A DNA stretch of 64,000 nucleotides, taken from NCBI GenBank assembly GCA_036557885.1, contig DATBGS010000122.1, forward strand, positions 62,001 through 126,000, written 5' to 3'. The notes under the pieces are model-generated. The model worked only from the letters and a program-made list of their open reading frames with translations. It ran no database searches and was not told the DNA's origin. The stretch is from DATBGS01 sp036557885 (GTDB lineage Bacteria > Chloroflexota > Ktedonobacteria > Ktedonobacterales > DATBGS01). Of this stretch, positions 31,951 to 41,101 are shown one piece after another. A program made the translations under genes and the position numbers. Each line of letters begins with the position of its first letter. Position 1 is the stretch's first letter.

Positions 31951-32670
31951 ATGTCTGCACAACCACAGGCGCCAGAAGGCTCAGAGCGCATCACCCCACC
32001 ACCCAAACTGGAGCGCATCTATCACTTGCTGCTGCGTGCGTATGGCAAACCGGAGTGGAAGCCGGATGGCAACGCGCTGGGCGGGCTGGTGGGCACGATA
32101 CTTTCGCAGCATACATCGGATGTGAACTCAGAGCGAGCATATCGGCAGCTTGTGACGACGTTCCCCACGTGGGAAGAGGTGCGCGACGCGCCGGTGGAGC
32201 AAGTGGCAGAGGCCATTCGCTCCGGTGGGCTGGCGAATATGAAGGCGCCGCGCATTCAAGAAGTGCTGCGCGTGCTGACGGCGCGGCTGAACGGCGGGAA
32301 GCTGTCGCTTGATCTGCTGAAGACGCGCACGCTGGCCGAGGCGCGGGAGTATCTGCGCTCGCTGCCGGGTGTGGGGCCAAAGACGGTGGCCTGTGTGCTG
32401 CTGTTTTCGCTGGGGCAAGCGGCCTTCCCAGTTGATACGCACGTCCACCGGGTAAGTAAGCGGCTTGGACTGATCGGGGCGAAGGTGTCGGCGGACCAGG
32501 CGCACACGGTCTTTGAGCGCATCGTGCCTGCGGAGTGGGCGTATCCGCTGCATGTGAATCTGATTCGACATGGGCGGCGGGTCTGTCACGCGCAGCGCCC
32601 GGACTGCGCGCGTTGTCCGCTGCGGCTGGAGTGTGCGTATTATCAGGCGCTGGAGGGTGAGCAGAAGTGA
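31951..32670 (+). CDS. nth: Endonuclease III-like DNA glycosylase/AP lyase
   Basis: A 239-residue base-excision repair enzyme. The helix-hairpin-helix SLPGVGPKTVACVLL carries the catalytic Lys (in GPKT), FPVDTHVHRVSKRLGL carries the catalytic Asp, and the iron-sulfur cluster is bound by CHAQRPDCARCPLRLEC (C-x6-C-x2-C-x5-C). ATG 31951 is preceded at 6 bases by a TATAAT box, so the mRNA is probably leaderless; longer in-frame starts lie upstream of that box and are not credible. It removes oxidised pyrimidines from DNA. Confidence 0.92.
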   Translation: MSAQPQAPEGSERITPPPKLERIYHLLLRAYGKPEWKPDGNALGGLVGTILSQHTSDVNSERAYRQLVTTFPTWEEVRDAPVEQVAEAIRSGGLANMKAPRIQEVLRVLTARLNGGKLSLDLLKTRTLAEAREYLRSLPGVGPKTVACVLLFSLGQAAFPVDTHVHRVSKRLGLIGAKVSADQAHTVFERIVPAEWAYPLHVNLIRHGRRVCHAQRPDCARCPLRLECAYYQALEGEQK

Positions 32671-32706
32671 GCACCCTGCGCAGCCAGAGAAACGCAGGAG
32701 GCTGCT

Positions 32707-33117
32707 ATGAGCCTGGAAGCAAACAAGGCCCTCGTCAGGCAATATGTTGAACTGTGGGAAACTGGCAATCTGGCTCTGGCAGAGCAGATTCTGGCGGCGG
32801 ATTTTATGGACCAGGCACACCCAGAATGGTCGCCTGGTCCTGAAGGAATAAAGCAGGACGTGCTGGCTTTTCGCGCGGCTTTTTCGGATGTGAAGATAAC
32901 GGTTGAGCATGTGCTAAGCGAACAGGATATGGTGGCCTTTAGCTTTTCCATGCGTGGAACACATCAAGGCGTATTTGCCGGGCTTCCCCCAACGGGGAAG
33001 GAAATCGTTTTAATTGGGGCGGATTTTCTGCGTATTGCTGATGGGAAGATTGCAGAACTGTGGAGTTATCAGGATACGCTTAGTTGGGTAAAACAACTTG
33101 GCCTCACGGTCCAATAA
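32707..33117 (+). CDS. SnoaL-like (NTF2-fold) protein
   Basis: A 136-residue protein with the SnoaL/ester-cyclase pattern: NKALVRQYVELWETGNLALAE at the start, VLAFRAAFSDVKITVEHVL and MRGTHQGVFAGLPPTGKEI in the middle and KIAELWSYQDTLSWVKQLGL at the end. Such proteins form small cone-shaped folds that act as cyclases, isomerases or hydrolases, and many members have no known substrate. AGGAGG precedes ATG 32707. It follows nth by 36 bases and is probably co-transcribed, without an evident functional tie. Confidence 0.8.
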   Translation: MSLEANKALVRQYVELWETGNLALAEQILAADFMDQAHPEWSPGPEGIKQDVLAFRAAFSDVKITVEHVLSEQDMVAFSFSMRGTHQGVFAGLPPTGKEIVLIGADFLRIADGKIAELWSYQDTLSWVKQLGLTVQ

Positions 33118-33161
33118 GTGATTGATGTTTACTGGCGAAATCTGTTTGGAGGCTCTATTCC

Positions 33162-34223
<1,062 letters not shown>

Positions 34224-34224
34224 G

Positions 34225-35340
34225 GTGGCGCTGGCGCTCTCGGATGAGCAGGCTCGTGCACTGCGTCTGCGCGCGCAGCGGTTGACGCGCCAACAGGCGG
34301 ATGAAGTCAACACTGTGGTGGGTGTGGCGCAGGCGCTTTGTGGCATTCAGGCGCAGGATGCTCAGGCTGCGGCGCTGGCGGTGCGGGTGCGGAGCACGGG
34401 TCTGGTGGCTGCGGATGTCGAACGGGCGCAAGCCACCGAACGCACAGTCGCGCGTACCTGGGGCATGCGCAACACGCTGCATCTGCTGGCAGCGGAAGAC
34501 GTGGGCTGGCTCCTGCCGCTGCTTGGGCCGGTGAATATTGCCGGATGCCAGCGGCGCTATGCTGAGCTTGGCCTGGATGCGGAGACGCTGGCGCGGGGTG
34601 TCCGCGCCATTTGCGACGTGCTGGAACGCCAGGGCGCGTGCACCCGTGCCGAAATTGTGACGCATCTGGCGAGCGTTGGCATTCGCGCTGAGGGGCAGGC
34701 CGCGCCCTATCTGCTGAATCGGGCGGCGCTGGAAGGGCTGATCTGTCTGGGGCCAGATCGCGGTGCAAAGACCACCTATGTACTCCTGGGCAGTTGGGCG
34801 AAAACTGGGCGCTCTCTCTCGCCGGAGGAGGCGCTGGCTGAACTGGCTCTGCGCTATCTGAGCGCCTATGGCCCCGCGACGCTGGCGGATTTAGCGGCGT
34901 GGTCAGGCATGCCGATGAGCCAGCTACGGGTGGGCTGGCAGCACATTCACGATCAGGTGGCAGAGGTGGAAATCAGCGGCGCGCCTGCCTGGATGCTGAA
35001 GACGCGCCTGGACTGGCTAGAGGAGCCGCTGGCAGAGCGTCCGCTTGTGCGGTTGCTGCCAGCTTTTGATACGTATCTGCTGGGTTACAGGAGCCGCGAT
35101 TTCATGGTGGCTTCTCAATTCGTAAAGCGCATTAATGCTGGGGGCGGAATGCTGCATCCGGTGGTGCTGGTAGATGGCCGGGCAGTGGGGACGTGGAAAA
35201 TCAAGCGCCAACGCGATCACCTTGAAATTATCGTCGAGCCGTTTGATCGGCTCGCGCCAGAGGTGCAGCCTGGGTTGGAGACGGAAGCTGCTGATCTTGG
35301 ACGGTTCCTGGGGACAAAGGCAGAGGTGCGAGTGCTATGA
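34225..35340 (+). CDS. Winged-helix DNA-binding, AlkZ-like (HTH_42) protein
   Basis: A 371-residue protein of the winged-helix family that includes the AlkZ/YcaQ-type DNA glycosylases. It begins LRLRAQRLTRQQAD and VVGVAQALCGIQAQDAQAAALAVRVRS; TVARTWGMRNTLHLLAAEDVGWLL is the most typical segment, and VRLLPAFDTYLLGYRSRD the C-terminal one. It may remove alkylated or crosslinked bases; the catalytic residues were not verified. The GTG at 34225, 1 base after the ltaE stop, is the most likely start, although the frame is open to 34159. Its stop overlaps the next ATG. Confidence 0.8.
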   Translation: MALALSDEQARALRLRAQRLTRQQADEVNTVVGVAQALCGIQAQDAQAAALAVRVRSTGLVAADVERAQATERTVARTWGMRNTLHLLAAEDVGWLLPLLGPVNIAGCQRRYAELGLDAETLARGVRAICDVLERQGACTRAEIVTHLASVGIRAEGQAAPYLLNRAALEGLICLGPDRGAKTTYVLLGSWAKTGRSLSPEEALAELALRYLSAYGPATLADLAAWSGMPMSQLRVGWQHIHDQVAEVEISGAPAWMLKTRLDWLEEPLAERPLVRLLPAFDTYLLGYRSRDFMVASQFVKRINAGGGMLHPVVLVDGRAVGTWKIKRQRDHLEIIVEPFDRLAPEVQPGLETEAADLGRFLGTKAEVRVL

Positions 35341-35825
35341 GCAGCGATGCGCAGAGGATGTTCCGTATCAGGCCGTTTGTATCTGCCGACCAGGAAGCAG
35401 CACGACAGCTTATTTTGCAAGGGCTTGGCGAGCATTTCGGCTTTATTGACGAGTCGTATAACCCAGACCTCAACGACATCACCGCTTCTTATCTCGCTGC
35501 GGGCCAGGTGTTTCTTGTAGCCGAATTGGATGGCGTGCTGGTCGGCACCGGGGCGCTGCTGATGGAAGCCGAAGGGATGGGGCGTATGGTGCGTGTCTCG
35601 GTGAGCCGTGAGCAGCGCGGGCAGGGATTGGGCCGGGCGCTGGTGGAACAGCTTTTGAGGCTGGCGCGCGCCCGGCGGCTGCGGCGGGTGGTGGTGGAGA
35701 CGAATTGCGATTGGGCAGATGCGATTGGACTGTACCGGCGCTGCGGTTTCAGCGAATATGCTCAAGATGAGACGAGCATTCATCTGGCGCTTGATCTGAG
35801 CGGACCGGATACAACAACTTCGTAG
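35337..35825 (+). CDS. GNAT-family N-acetyltransferase
   Basis: A 162-residue single-domain acetyltransferase. The core is RVSVSREQRGQGLGRALVEQLL (about residues 84-105, Q-R-G-x-G-x-A type CoA loop), followed by VVVETNCDWADAIGLYRRCGF, which is the standard final part. Its ATG overlaps the preceding stop (ATGA at 35337), so it is translated with the AlkZ-like gene. The substrate is unknown; small single-domain GNATs of this kind often modify amines or peptides. Confidence 0.85.
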   Translation: MSSDAQRMFRIRPFVSADQEAARQLILQGLGEHFGFIDESYNPDLNDITASYLAAGQVFLVAELDGVLVGTGALLMEAEGMGRMVRVSVSREQRGQGLGRALVEQLLRLARARRLRRVVVETNCDWADAIGLYRRCGFSEYAQDETSIHLALDLSGPDTTTS

Positions 35826-35935
35826 CTCTGTCTCCAATGGCGTTCCTGATTGCCAGGTAGCTCCTGCTCTGCTAGAATGGCCGCGTATTCCCACATTTTT
35901 CCAGCCATCTTCATTTTTTTACAGGGGGCAGGCTT

Positions 35936-36958
35936 ATGGCAGCGGCAACAGATGCGACGAACAACGCGCCCGAACGGGTACTGCTTGATGTGCCGGGGTT
36001 CAAGGGGCGCAAGAATCTGACGATCTATCCGGCAGCCCATCCAAAAGCATCACCTTCGGCGGTCTTTATTCCGGGGATGCGCAGCCACGCTGGGACGTTT
36101 TCCACGCTGGTGCCAGAAGGGAACTTTCTGGCGGCGCTGGCAGGGACGGGCATCAATGTGGTGGCGGTTGATCTGCCGGGGCATGGACGCAGCGAGGGGC
36201 CGCGCGGCCTCTTCACGTACAAGAGCATTATTGCAACGCTGCGCGCGGCGGTGAAGTACACGGCGGAGCGTTTTGGGACGCCGGTGGGCGTGATCGGCTC
36301 CAGCATGGGCGGCATTCTGTCACTCTACGCGGCGCTGGAGATTCCCGAAGTGCAGGCGATTGTGCCGATCAATGTGCTGGACCTGCGCAATATTGACCCG
36401 GCGCTGCATCTGATTCGCCACGAGATGATTGTGCCGCCAACAAGGATGGCGTCGCGTCTGGGGCTGGGGCCGCTGCTGACGTGGATGCCGGTGCCGGTGT
36501 CGGCGTTTCTTGCGACCAGCGAGGTCTGGGAGCAGAAGGCGCACGCGCGGGCCTGGCTGGATGACCCGTATTCGGTGCACGCGTATCGCGCCAGCGCGTG
36601 GATTTCGCTGTTTATGAGTCCAGGCGACAAGCCCGCGCTGGAGGATATTCGGGTGCCCACGCGCATTCTGGTTGGGGAGCGCGAGAAGATTCTGCCAGTG
36701 GACATGACGCGCGACATTTACGCGCGGCTGAGGTGCGAGAAAGATCTGGTGGTACTGGAGGGCGCCGGGCATATGCTGCCGGTGGAACATCTGGAGCAGA
36801 CGGTGCCGCTGGTTTCTGAGTGGTTGAAGCAGCATGTGCCTGTGCCACAGGCGCTCCCTGCGCCAACCTCAGCACAAGGCAACGCTGCTGGTGACGCGGG
36901 CAAAGCGGCTGCCCCGCCAAAGAAGCGCGCTGCATCCAGCAAGGCGAAGAAAAGCTAG
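35936..36958 (+). CDS. Alpha/beta-hydrolase (serine aminopeptidase/lysophospholipase-like)
   Basis: A 340-residue hydrolase. It has VFIPGMRSHAGTFS, VVAVDLPGHGRSEGPRG and the nucleophile elbow GSSMGG (Ser near 122) typical of the S33/Hydrolase_4 group; DPYSVHAYRASAW forms part of the lid and GAGHMLPVEH carries the catalytic His. The last 35 residues are Ala/Pro/Lys-rich (a basic tail ending KKRAASSKAKKS) and may bind nucleic acid or membrane. AGGGGGC precedes ATG 35936. The real substrate is unknown; lysophospholipid or an ester is most likely. Confidence 0.82.
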   Translation: MAAATDATNNAPERVLLDVPGFKGRKNLTIYPAAHPKASPSAVFIPGMRSHAGTFSTLVPEGNFLAALAGTGINVVAVDLPGHGRSEGPRGLFTYKSIIATLRAAVKYTAERFGTPVGVIGSSMGGILSLYAALEIPEVQAIVPINVLDLRNIDPALHLIRHEMIVPPTRMASRLGLGPLLTWMPVPVSAFLATSEVWEQKAHARAWLDDPYSVHAYRASAWISLFMSPGDKPALEDIRVPTRILVGEREKILPVDMTRDIYARLRCEKDLVVLEGAGHMLPVEHLEQTVPLVSEWLKQHVPVPQALPAPTSAQGNAAGDAGKAAAPPKKRAASSKAKKS

Positions 36959-36995
36959 CCCCCACAGGCACAGCCGAGAGGAAGCAGAGAGGGTG

Positions 36996-37940
36996 CTAAC
37001 GCTCTCTTGCGCGCTCGGTTTGCGCGGGTGCTGGCGCTGGTGCGAGGGCGGCAAACGATTTGTCTAGAAAGGCGACGACCCGGCGTTCATATTCCTCTGG
37101 GTGCATGGCCCATGCCTGGACATGGCGGCAAGCGGGGATTTGCCAGAGTTCTTTGGGTTCGCCCGCGTTGGCGTAGAGCAGTTCGCCGTCCAGCGGTTCT
37201 TCTACGATGTCGTCGGCCAGGTCTGAGATGAGGAAGATGGGCCGGGGAGACAAGGCCGAGATGTCGCGCGCCGGGCGGATGTCGTCCAGGTTAATCTTGC
37301 CCAGGCGTTCGCCCCAGAAGATGACCAGCGAGGCAAATGGAAACGCGGGCAGGTGCGTGAAGCGGGTGAAGGCGCTGCTGATGTCGCGGGCAAAGTCGGC
37401 AAAGGCGCTTTCGGAGACGATGACGCGCAGTTCGGGGAGGCGCGCGGCGGCGCGAATGGCGGTGATGCCGCCCAGCGAGTTGCCGATGATGCCAAGCTGG
37501 TTGGCGTCCACATCGGGCCGCGCCTGGAGATACCTGACGGCGCCAGTAACATCTTTGATTTCGTGGTAGCCAAAGCTGGAGAGCGTGCCGCCGCTCTTGC
37601 CATGCGCGCGGGCGTCGTAGATGAGGAAGCCGTAGCCGTGTTTGGCAAGCGCGACGGCTGGCTCTAGAAATTGCTCGCGGCTGTCGTAGATGCCATGACA
37701 GGCAACCAGTGTGCGCCCGTTGCGGGCAGGGATATACCAGCCGGAAAGGGTAATGCCGTCCTCGGTGGGGAAAGAGACTTCCTCAAAGGCGACGCCCAGA
37801 TCGGCGGGCGTGCGCGTGAGGGGTCGGCGCGGCGGGTGGGTGAGCGACCAGGCGCGGAGGTAGGTGAAGATGAGCAAGGCGGCCAGCGCCAGGAGGATGA
37901 GGCCCGCGAGCGTGAAACTAATGATAGCCAGAACGGACAT
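36996..37940 (-). CDS. Membrane-anchored alpha/beta-hydrolase
   Basis: A 314-residue protein with one N-terminal membrane helix (about 3-28, LAIISFTLAGLILLALAALL) and an S9/Hydrolase_4-type catalytic domain: LVACHGIYDSREQFLEPAVAL, FLIYDARAHGKSGGTLSSFG and elbow GNSLGGITAI (Ser near 154). A likely His lies in IPACRHVQAWAMHPEEY. The hydrolase probably faces the cell exterior or periplasm-like space. ATG 37940 follows AAGGAG; further upstream codons are in frame but lack a site. Its C-terminus is Ala/Pro-rich (APAPAPAQ). It is convergent with the preceding hydrolase. Confidence 0.82.
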   Translation of the reverse strand: MSVLAIISFTLAGLILLALAALLIFTYLRAWSLTHPPRRPLTRTPADLGVAFEEVSFPTEDGITLSGWYIPARNGRTLVACHGIYDSREQFLEPAVALAKHGYGFLIYDARAHGKSGGTLSSFGYHEIKDVTGAVRYLQARPDVDANQLGIIGNSLGGITAIRAAARLPELRVIVSESAFADFARDISSAFTRFTHLPAFPFASLVIFWGERLGKINLDDIRPARDISALSPRPIFLISDLADDIVEEPLDGELLYANAGEPKELWQIPACRHVQAWAMHPEEYERRVVAFLDKSFAALAPAPAPAQTERARER

Positions 37941-38028
37941 AAAAAAACTGCTCCTTGAGGAAAACGGTGGCAAGATCGTGTAGAGATCATAGCGGGGGCA
38001 CAGGGCCAGCGTCAAGCTGGAGCGATGA

Positions 38029-38185
38029 GGGCTGGCGACTAAAGATCGCGCCTAGAGGCGTCTGCGGACGCCACCAAGTCCGCCTGCGCGGACTCCCCAC
38101 CCCAGGTACGCCCACCTTCGTCCTAACCCGCGCAGGCAGGTTTCGTGGCCGTAGGCCCATAGGCGCGATCTTTAGTCGCCAGCCC
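38029..38185. repeat. 157-bp element with perfect 26-bp terminal inverted repeats (copy B)
   Basis: The left end 38029-38054 (beginning GGGCTGGCGACTAAAGATCG) is the exact reverse complement of 38160-38185. Inside, AGTCCGC (38077-38083) pairs with GCGGACT (38088-38094). The left half matches the reverse complement of the element at 17134-17265. There is no ORF of note. It resembles a non-autonomous mobile element (MITE-like) or a long REP-type hairpin. A target duplication was not clearly seen. Confidence 0.8.
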
Positions 38186-38221
38186 TGGTAGCCCGCCAAT
38201 ATTGGCGGGCTACCAGGGCTG
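38180..38221 (-). terminator. Perfect 42-bp palindrome after the zinc-ribbon gene
   Basis: A gap-free palindrome centred on CCAATATTGG (38180-38221), overlapping the right end of the terminal-repeat element. It starts 5 bases after the stop of the minus-strand gene at 38226, so the transcript can form a 20-bp stem. There is no U-tract, so it may act as an end-protecting or partly terminating structure. Confidence 0.55.
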
Positions 38222-38225
38222 CTGC

Positions 38226-40286
38226 TCAAGAACGTATCGGGCCTGGCGGGTTCGGGGGCTGCGGCCCCGATCTACTCTCAGGATTGGATGCCTGGGTGCG
38301 CGCGTCCGAGATGCTGCCAGAGCCAGGGGCTTGCGTGGGCGCGTGCCAGATGTCCGCGCTGCCCGGATAGGCTGGCGGTGTTTGGGGTGGAGGTGCTCCG
38401 CCGCCAGGGATGAGCGTTTGCGCGTGGTGGAGGTCAAGCGGCCCAGAAAACCTGGTGGGAGCGGCTGCGCCTGGTTCCATCGGCCAGGTGGCATAGGCGA
38501 TGGGAGCTGGTTGGGGCGGCGTGCCTGTGCGCGCGAGGATGGCACCTGGCACGCCAAAAATGGCGCCGTAGAGCAGGGTGGCAATGAGGCTCCACAGCAA
38601 CGATGGGCCAAAGCTGATGGAGACGCCTAGCACAGAGGCAGTAATCGAGGAGATGAACGCTATGACCACCATGCCGAGGGCGGCCATACCAGCCAGCAGC
38701 AGGCCGGTGCCGGTGGCTTCTGCGGCAGTGCTGTCGTAGGCAAAACGCGCGGCGCGTCGTCCCCCCAGGAAGAAGGCGATGGCTGGAATGACCAGCAAGA
38801 GGTAGAGCAAGGCGCCCTTTGTCCCCGGCCCACAATCCGCCCCGATCAGGCCAATGCTGGTGTTCAGGACGGCACCCAGACCACCGCCAGTAAGCTGAAG
38901 CGGCGCGCCGAGGGAGAGGGCCATGACCCATCCCGCCAGAGGCGGGCTATCTACCAGAAACCAGGCAGGGCCAGAAAGCCCGTTGCTGCTAAGGCTGGAA
39001 GGGAGCGTGGGGGATGGGGCAGTTGCGGGCTGTTGGAGGAAGATATGGCAGGTGGATGGCCTTGAGGTTCCCAGGCTTACCGAGCCTTCGCTTTGCAGGG
39101 TGGGGCCACCAATCTGCGCCAGGAGATAGAGGGCCAGGACCAGCGCCAGGCAGATTGAAAAAAGGACGGTCAGGCTGAATCTGGCGCCAGCCCAGGCTGC
39201 GCGCAGTCGTGTGTTCCTGCGATTGAGTGGGCCGGTGGTGGCTGTGGGGAAGGAGCGGGCACGCAGATAGCCGCCCAATGCGCCAAAGATCAGCCCGCAG
39301 AGGAGGCTGTTCAGGAATACGGAAAGCGCGTCTGGGGCTATGGTGAGCGTGGTGGCGCTGCTGGAGCCGCTGGATGTGCTGAGGTCAACTGAGGTGACGA
39401 AGCTAAGCAGGAGGGCGAGCAGGGCGTAGACAAGACAGACAGACGCTCCTCGCATCATGCTGAAAAGGCGGCGCCCGGTGTAATCGGTGGAGGCGGCGAA
39501 GTAGCCCCCAAACAGAAGGCCAAGGACCGGGATGAGCAGAAACACGGTGGCTGGCGGTGTGACGGAGAGGCTGTTGGAGATGCTGGCGCTCACAGGGGTA
39601 ACGCTTGCGGTTTCCCCCAGCTTAAAGATGAAGGTGCTGCGATGGGCATAATCAAAGAGCACCAGCGGGTTTGAGTAGAAGGAGATGCTGTGGCCGCCGC
39701 CAGAAGCGCTGACGCTGCCGGAAACGAGATTGAGCAGCGCGGCGACGCTGGTAAAGGGTTGATCCAGGACGCCCCCCAGCAGCAGGCTACAGATGACCGC
39801 GAGGAAGAAGGCTACGACAAAGCTGAGCAATCCTCCGACCAACGCGCCAAACCAGACGTTTCCGGCGGTGGTAGGTTGCAGGCGGCTGAGAAAGCGCTGC
39901 TGGACGCCGTTTGTATGCGCGAGCGCTATCCCAGGGCGCGGCGTTGGCCCAAAGAGCGTTTCGAGCAGCGGCCTGGCTGGTGGCGGCGGAGGCGGTGCGC
40001 TGCCGGTTGGCCCGGCGCTGGTGAGCCAGGCTGATGGTGGGATGGGTGGCGGCGCATTGAATTGTTCGCCAGCGGGCGGGAACTGCTGCCCAGCATGTGT
40101 CTGAGAGGGCCATTGCCCCGCTGGTGGCGGTGCATACATACCAGTGGATGACTGGGGCTGGGCAGGCGGCTGGAGGCCAGGGGCGGTGAAGCCAGCAGGC
40201 ATACCTGGCGGCAGGACGGGTTCCTGACAGCGGGGGCAGGCGGTTGCACCTGCTGAGAGTTCAGCGCCACAGCGACGGCAAAACAT
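38226..40286 (-). CDS. Zinc-ribbon multi-pass membrane protein, function unknown
   Basis: A 686-residue protein. Residues 1-22 form a zinc ribbon (MFCRRCGAELSAGATACPRC), residues 25-115 a Pro/Gln-rich linker, and from about 145 on there are roughly ten hydrophobic segments in pairs (FGALVGGLLSFVVAFFLAVI, ATVFLLIPVLGLLFGGYFA, ALLYLLLVIPAIAFFLGG and others). The tail is Pro/Gly-rich again. I recognise no transporter family. AAGGAG precedes the ATG. The gene is transcribed alone from a promoter with a palindromic site. A zinc-ribbon at the N-terminus is common in membrane proteins of this kind in Chloroflexota. Confidence 0.7.
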   Translation of the reverse strand: MFCRRCGAELSAGATACPRCQEPVLPPGMPAGFTAPGLQPPAQPQSSTGMYAPPPAGQWPSQTHAGQQFPPAGEQFNAPPPIPPSAWLTSAGPTGSAPPPPPPARPLLETLFGPTPRPGIALAHTNGVQQRFLSRLQPTTAGNVWFGALVGGLLSFVVAFFLAVICSLLLGGVLDQPFTSVAALLNLVSGSVSASGGGHSISFYSNPLVLFDYAHRSTFIFKLGETASVTPVSASISNSLSVTPPATVFLLIPVLGLLFGGYFAASTDYTGRRLFSMMRGASVCLVYALLALLLSFVTSVDLSTSSGSSSATTLTIAPDALSVFLNSLLCGLIFGALGGYLRARSFPTATTGPLNRRNTRLRAAWAGARFSLTVLFSICLALVLALYLLAQIGGPTLQSEGSVSLGTSRPSTCHIFLQQPATAPSPTLPSSLSSNGLSGPAWFLVDSPPLAGWVMALSLGAPLQLTGGGLGAVLNTSIGLIGADCGPGTKGALLYLLLVIPAIAFFLGGRRAARFAYDSTAAEATGTGLLLAGMAALGMVVIAFISSITASVLGVSISFGPSLLWSLIATLLYGAIFGVPGAILARTGTPPQPAPIAYATWPMEPGAAAPTRFSGPLDLHHAQTLIPGGGAPPPQTPPAYPGSADIWHAPTQAPGSGSISDARTQASNPESRSGPQPPNPPGPIRS

Positions 40287-40340
40287 GATGTGTGCTCCTT
40301 CATGACAATTGTGGCTGCATGCGTGCAGCGCGTTGAGGCA

Positions 40341-40369
40341 AGCATAGCATGACTCGTCACGCTATGCAA
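40341..40369 (-). promoter_or_regulatory. Promoter with overlapping palindrome for the zinc-ribbon gene
   Basis: On the minus strand TTGCAT (40369-40364) and TATGCT (40346-40341) are 17 bases apart. A nearly perfect 26-bp palindrome (40342-40367, arms GCATAGC..GTCA/TGAC..GCTATGC) covers the spacer and both boxes, which is a plausible repressor site. Confidence 0.55.
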
Positions 40370-40425
40370 GAGCTTCCTTGCGCGCTCTTGGGCACAAGCT
40401 GACCAGGGAGCACTTCTGGGCAAGA

Positions 40426-40467
40426 CAACAGATGGCTGGGTGTACAGGAAAACCCAGCCACCTGTTG
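40426..40467 (-). terminator. Hairpin after the glutaredoxin gene
   Basis: A 16-bp stem with one mismatch (40426-40441 with 40452-40467, CAACAGATGGCTGGGT arm) and a 10-nt loop lies 14 bases after the glutaredoxin stop on the minus strand. The trailing sequence TCTTGCC is a weak U-tract. Confidence 0.55.
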
Positions 40468-40480
40468 TTTGTGCTTTGGG

Positions 40481-40753
40481 CTAGATTTCCAGGCCCAGCT
40501 TTTTAGCAAGCGCCTGATTTGATGGCTCGACGAGCACGGTGCCATCGGGGAACAGGATGGTGGGGACGCTGCGCATGCCGTTGTTGAGAGCCATAACGGT
40601 CTGGGCGGCGTCGGGGTGTTCTTCGATGTTGATTTCTAAGTAAGGAATCTGGTGCAGGTCGAAAAAGCGCTTGGAACGCCGACAATCCCCGCACCAGGTG
40701 GTGGAGTACATTTGTATCTGCTGTGGTTTTGGTGTCGCTGTTTTCTTCTTCAT
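40481..40753 (-). CDS. Glutaredoxin-like protein
   Basis: A 90-residue thioredoxin-fold protein with the redox motif CGDC (residues 21-24, in YSTTWCGDCRRSKRFFDL), a cis-Pro in SVPTILFPDG and a final helix QALAKKLGL. The CxxC with Asp resembles mycoredoxin-like or NrdH-related glutaredoxins. It probably reduces disulphides or mixed disulphides in the cytoplasm. ATG 40753 gives a normal-length domain; the upstream frame is open but without a ribosome site. The N-terminal dozen residues are Lys/Thr-rich. Confidence 0.85.
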   Translation of the reverse strand: MKKKTATPKPQQIQMYSTTWCGDCRRSKRFFDLHQIPYLEINIEEHPDAAQTVMALNNGMRSVPTILFPDGTVLVEPSNQALAKKLGLEI

Positions 40754-41101
40754 TGGTTCGCTTTCTCGCGGGCACACCGGCGAAACATCCGCCCGCCCAT
40801 TACTATAAAAAGTATAGCATAAGATGGAGCCAATTGCCAGCCCTTCGAAGCAAGCGTAGTATTGGAAAATGGCGAGAACTGTGCGACAATATAGAGGAAA
40901 TTGTTGAGATAGGGACCAGCCAGTATTGCTGGTGTTCGCGGCGTGAGATTTGCCATAGCGGGTTGCAGAGTGAGGGAGGATGCTGGGAGGGCAAGCTCCT
41001 GCGAGCGCAGGACAGGCCGTTATGGGGCATGGGCGCGTGAGGCTGAGGGGGAGCCGCCAATTGGGGAAGGAACGGCAGCAATATCTGCCGCAGTGTAACC
41101 G
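40754..41101. other. Divergent spacer between glutaredoxin and ECF sigma genes
   Basis: This 348-base spacer shows no coding region. An AT-rich block (near 40800-40825) contains CTATAAAAAGTATAG, an inverted repeat, and on the minus strand TATACT, which probably serves the glutaredoxin gene. On the plus strand TTGGAA (40862-40867) is 18 bases from ACAATA (40886-40891); this is the best, but weak, candidate for the sigma factor operon. Confidence 0.4.
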
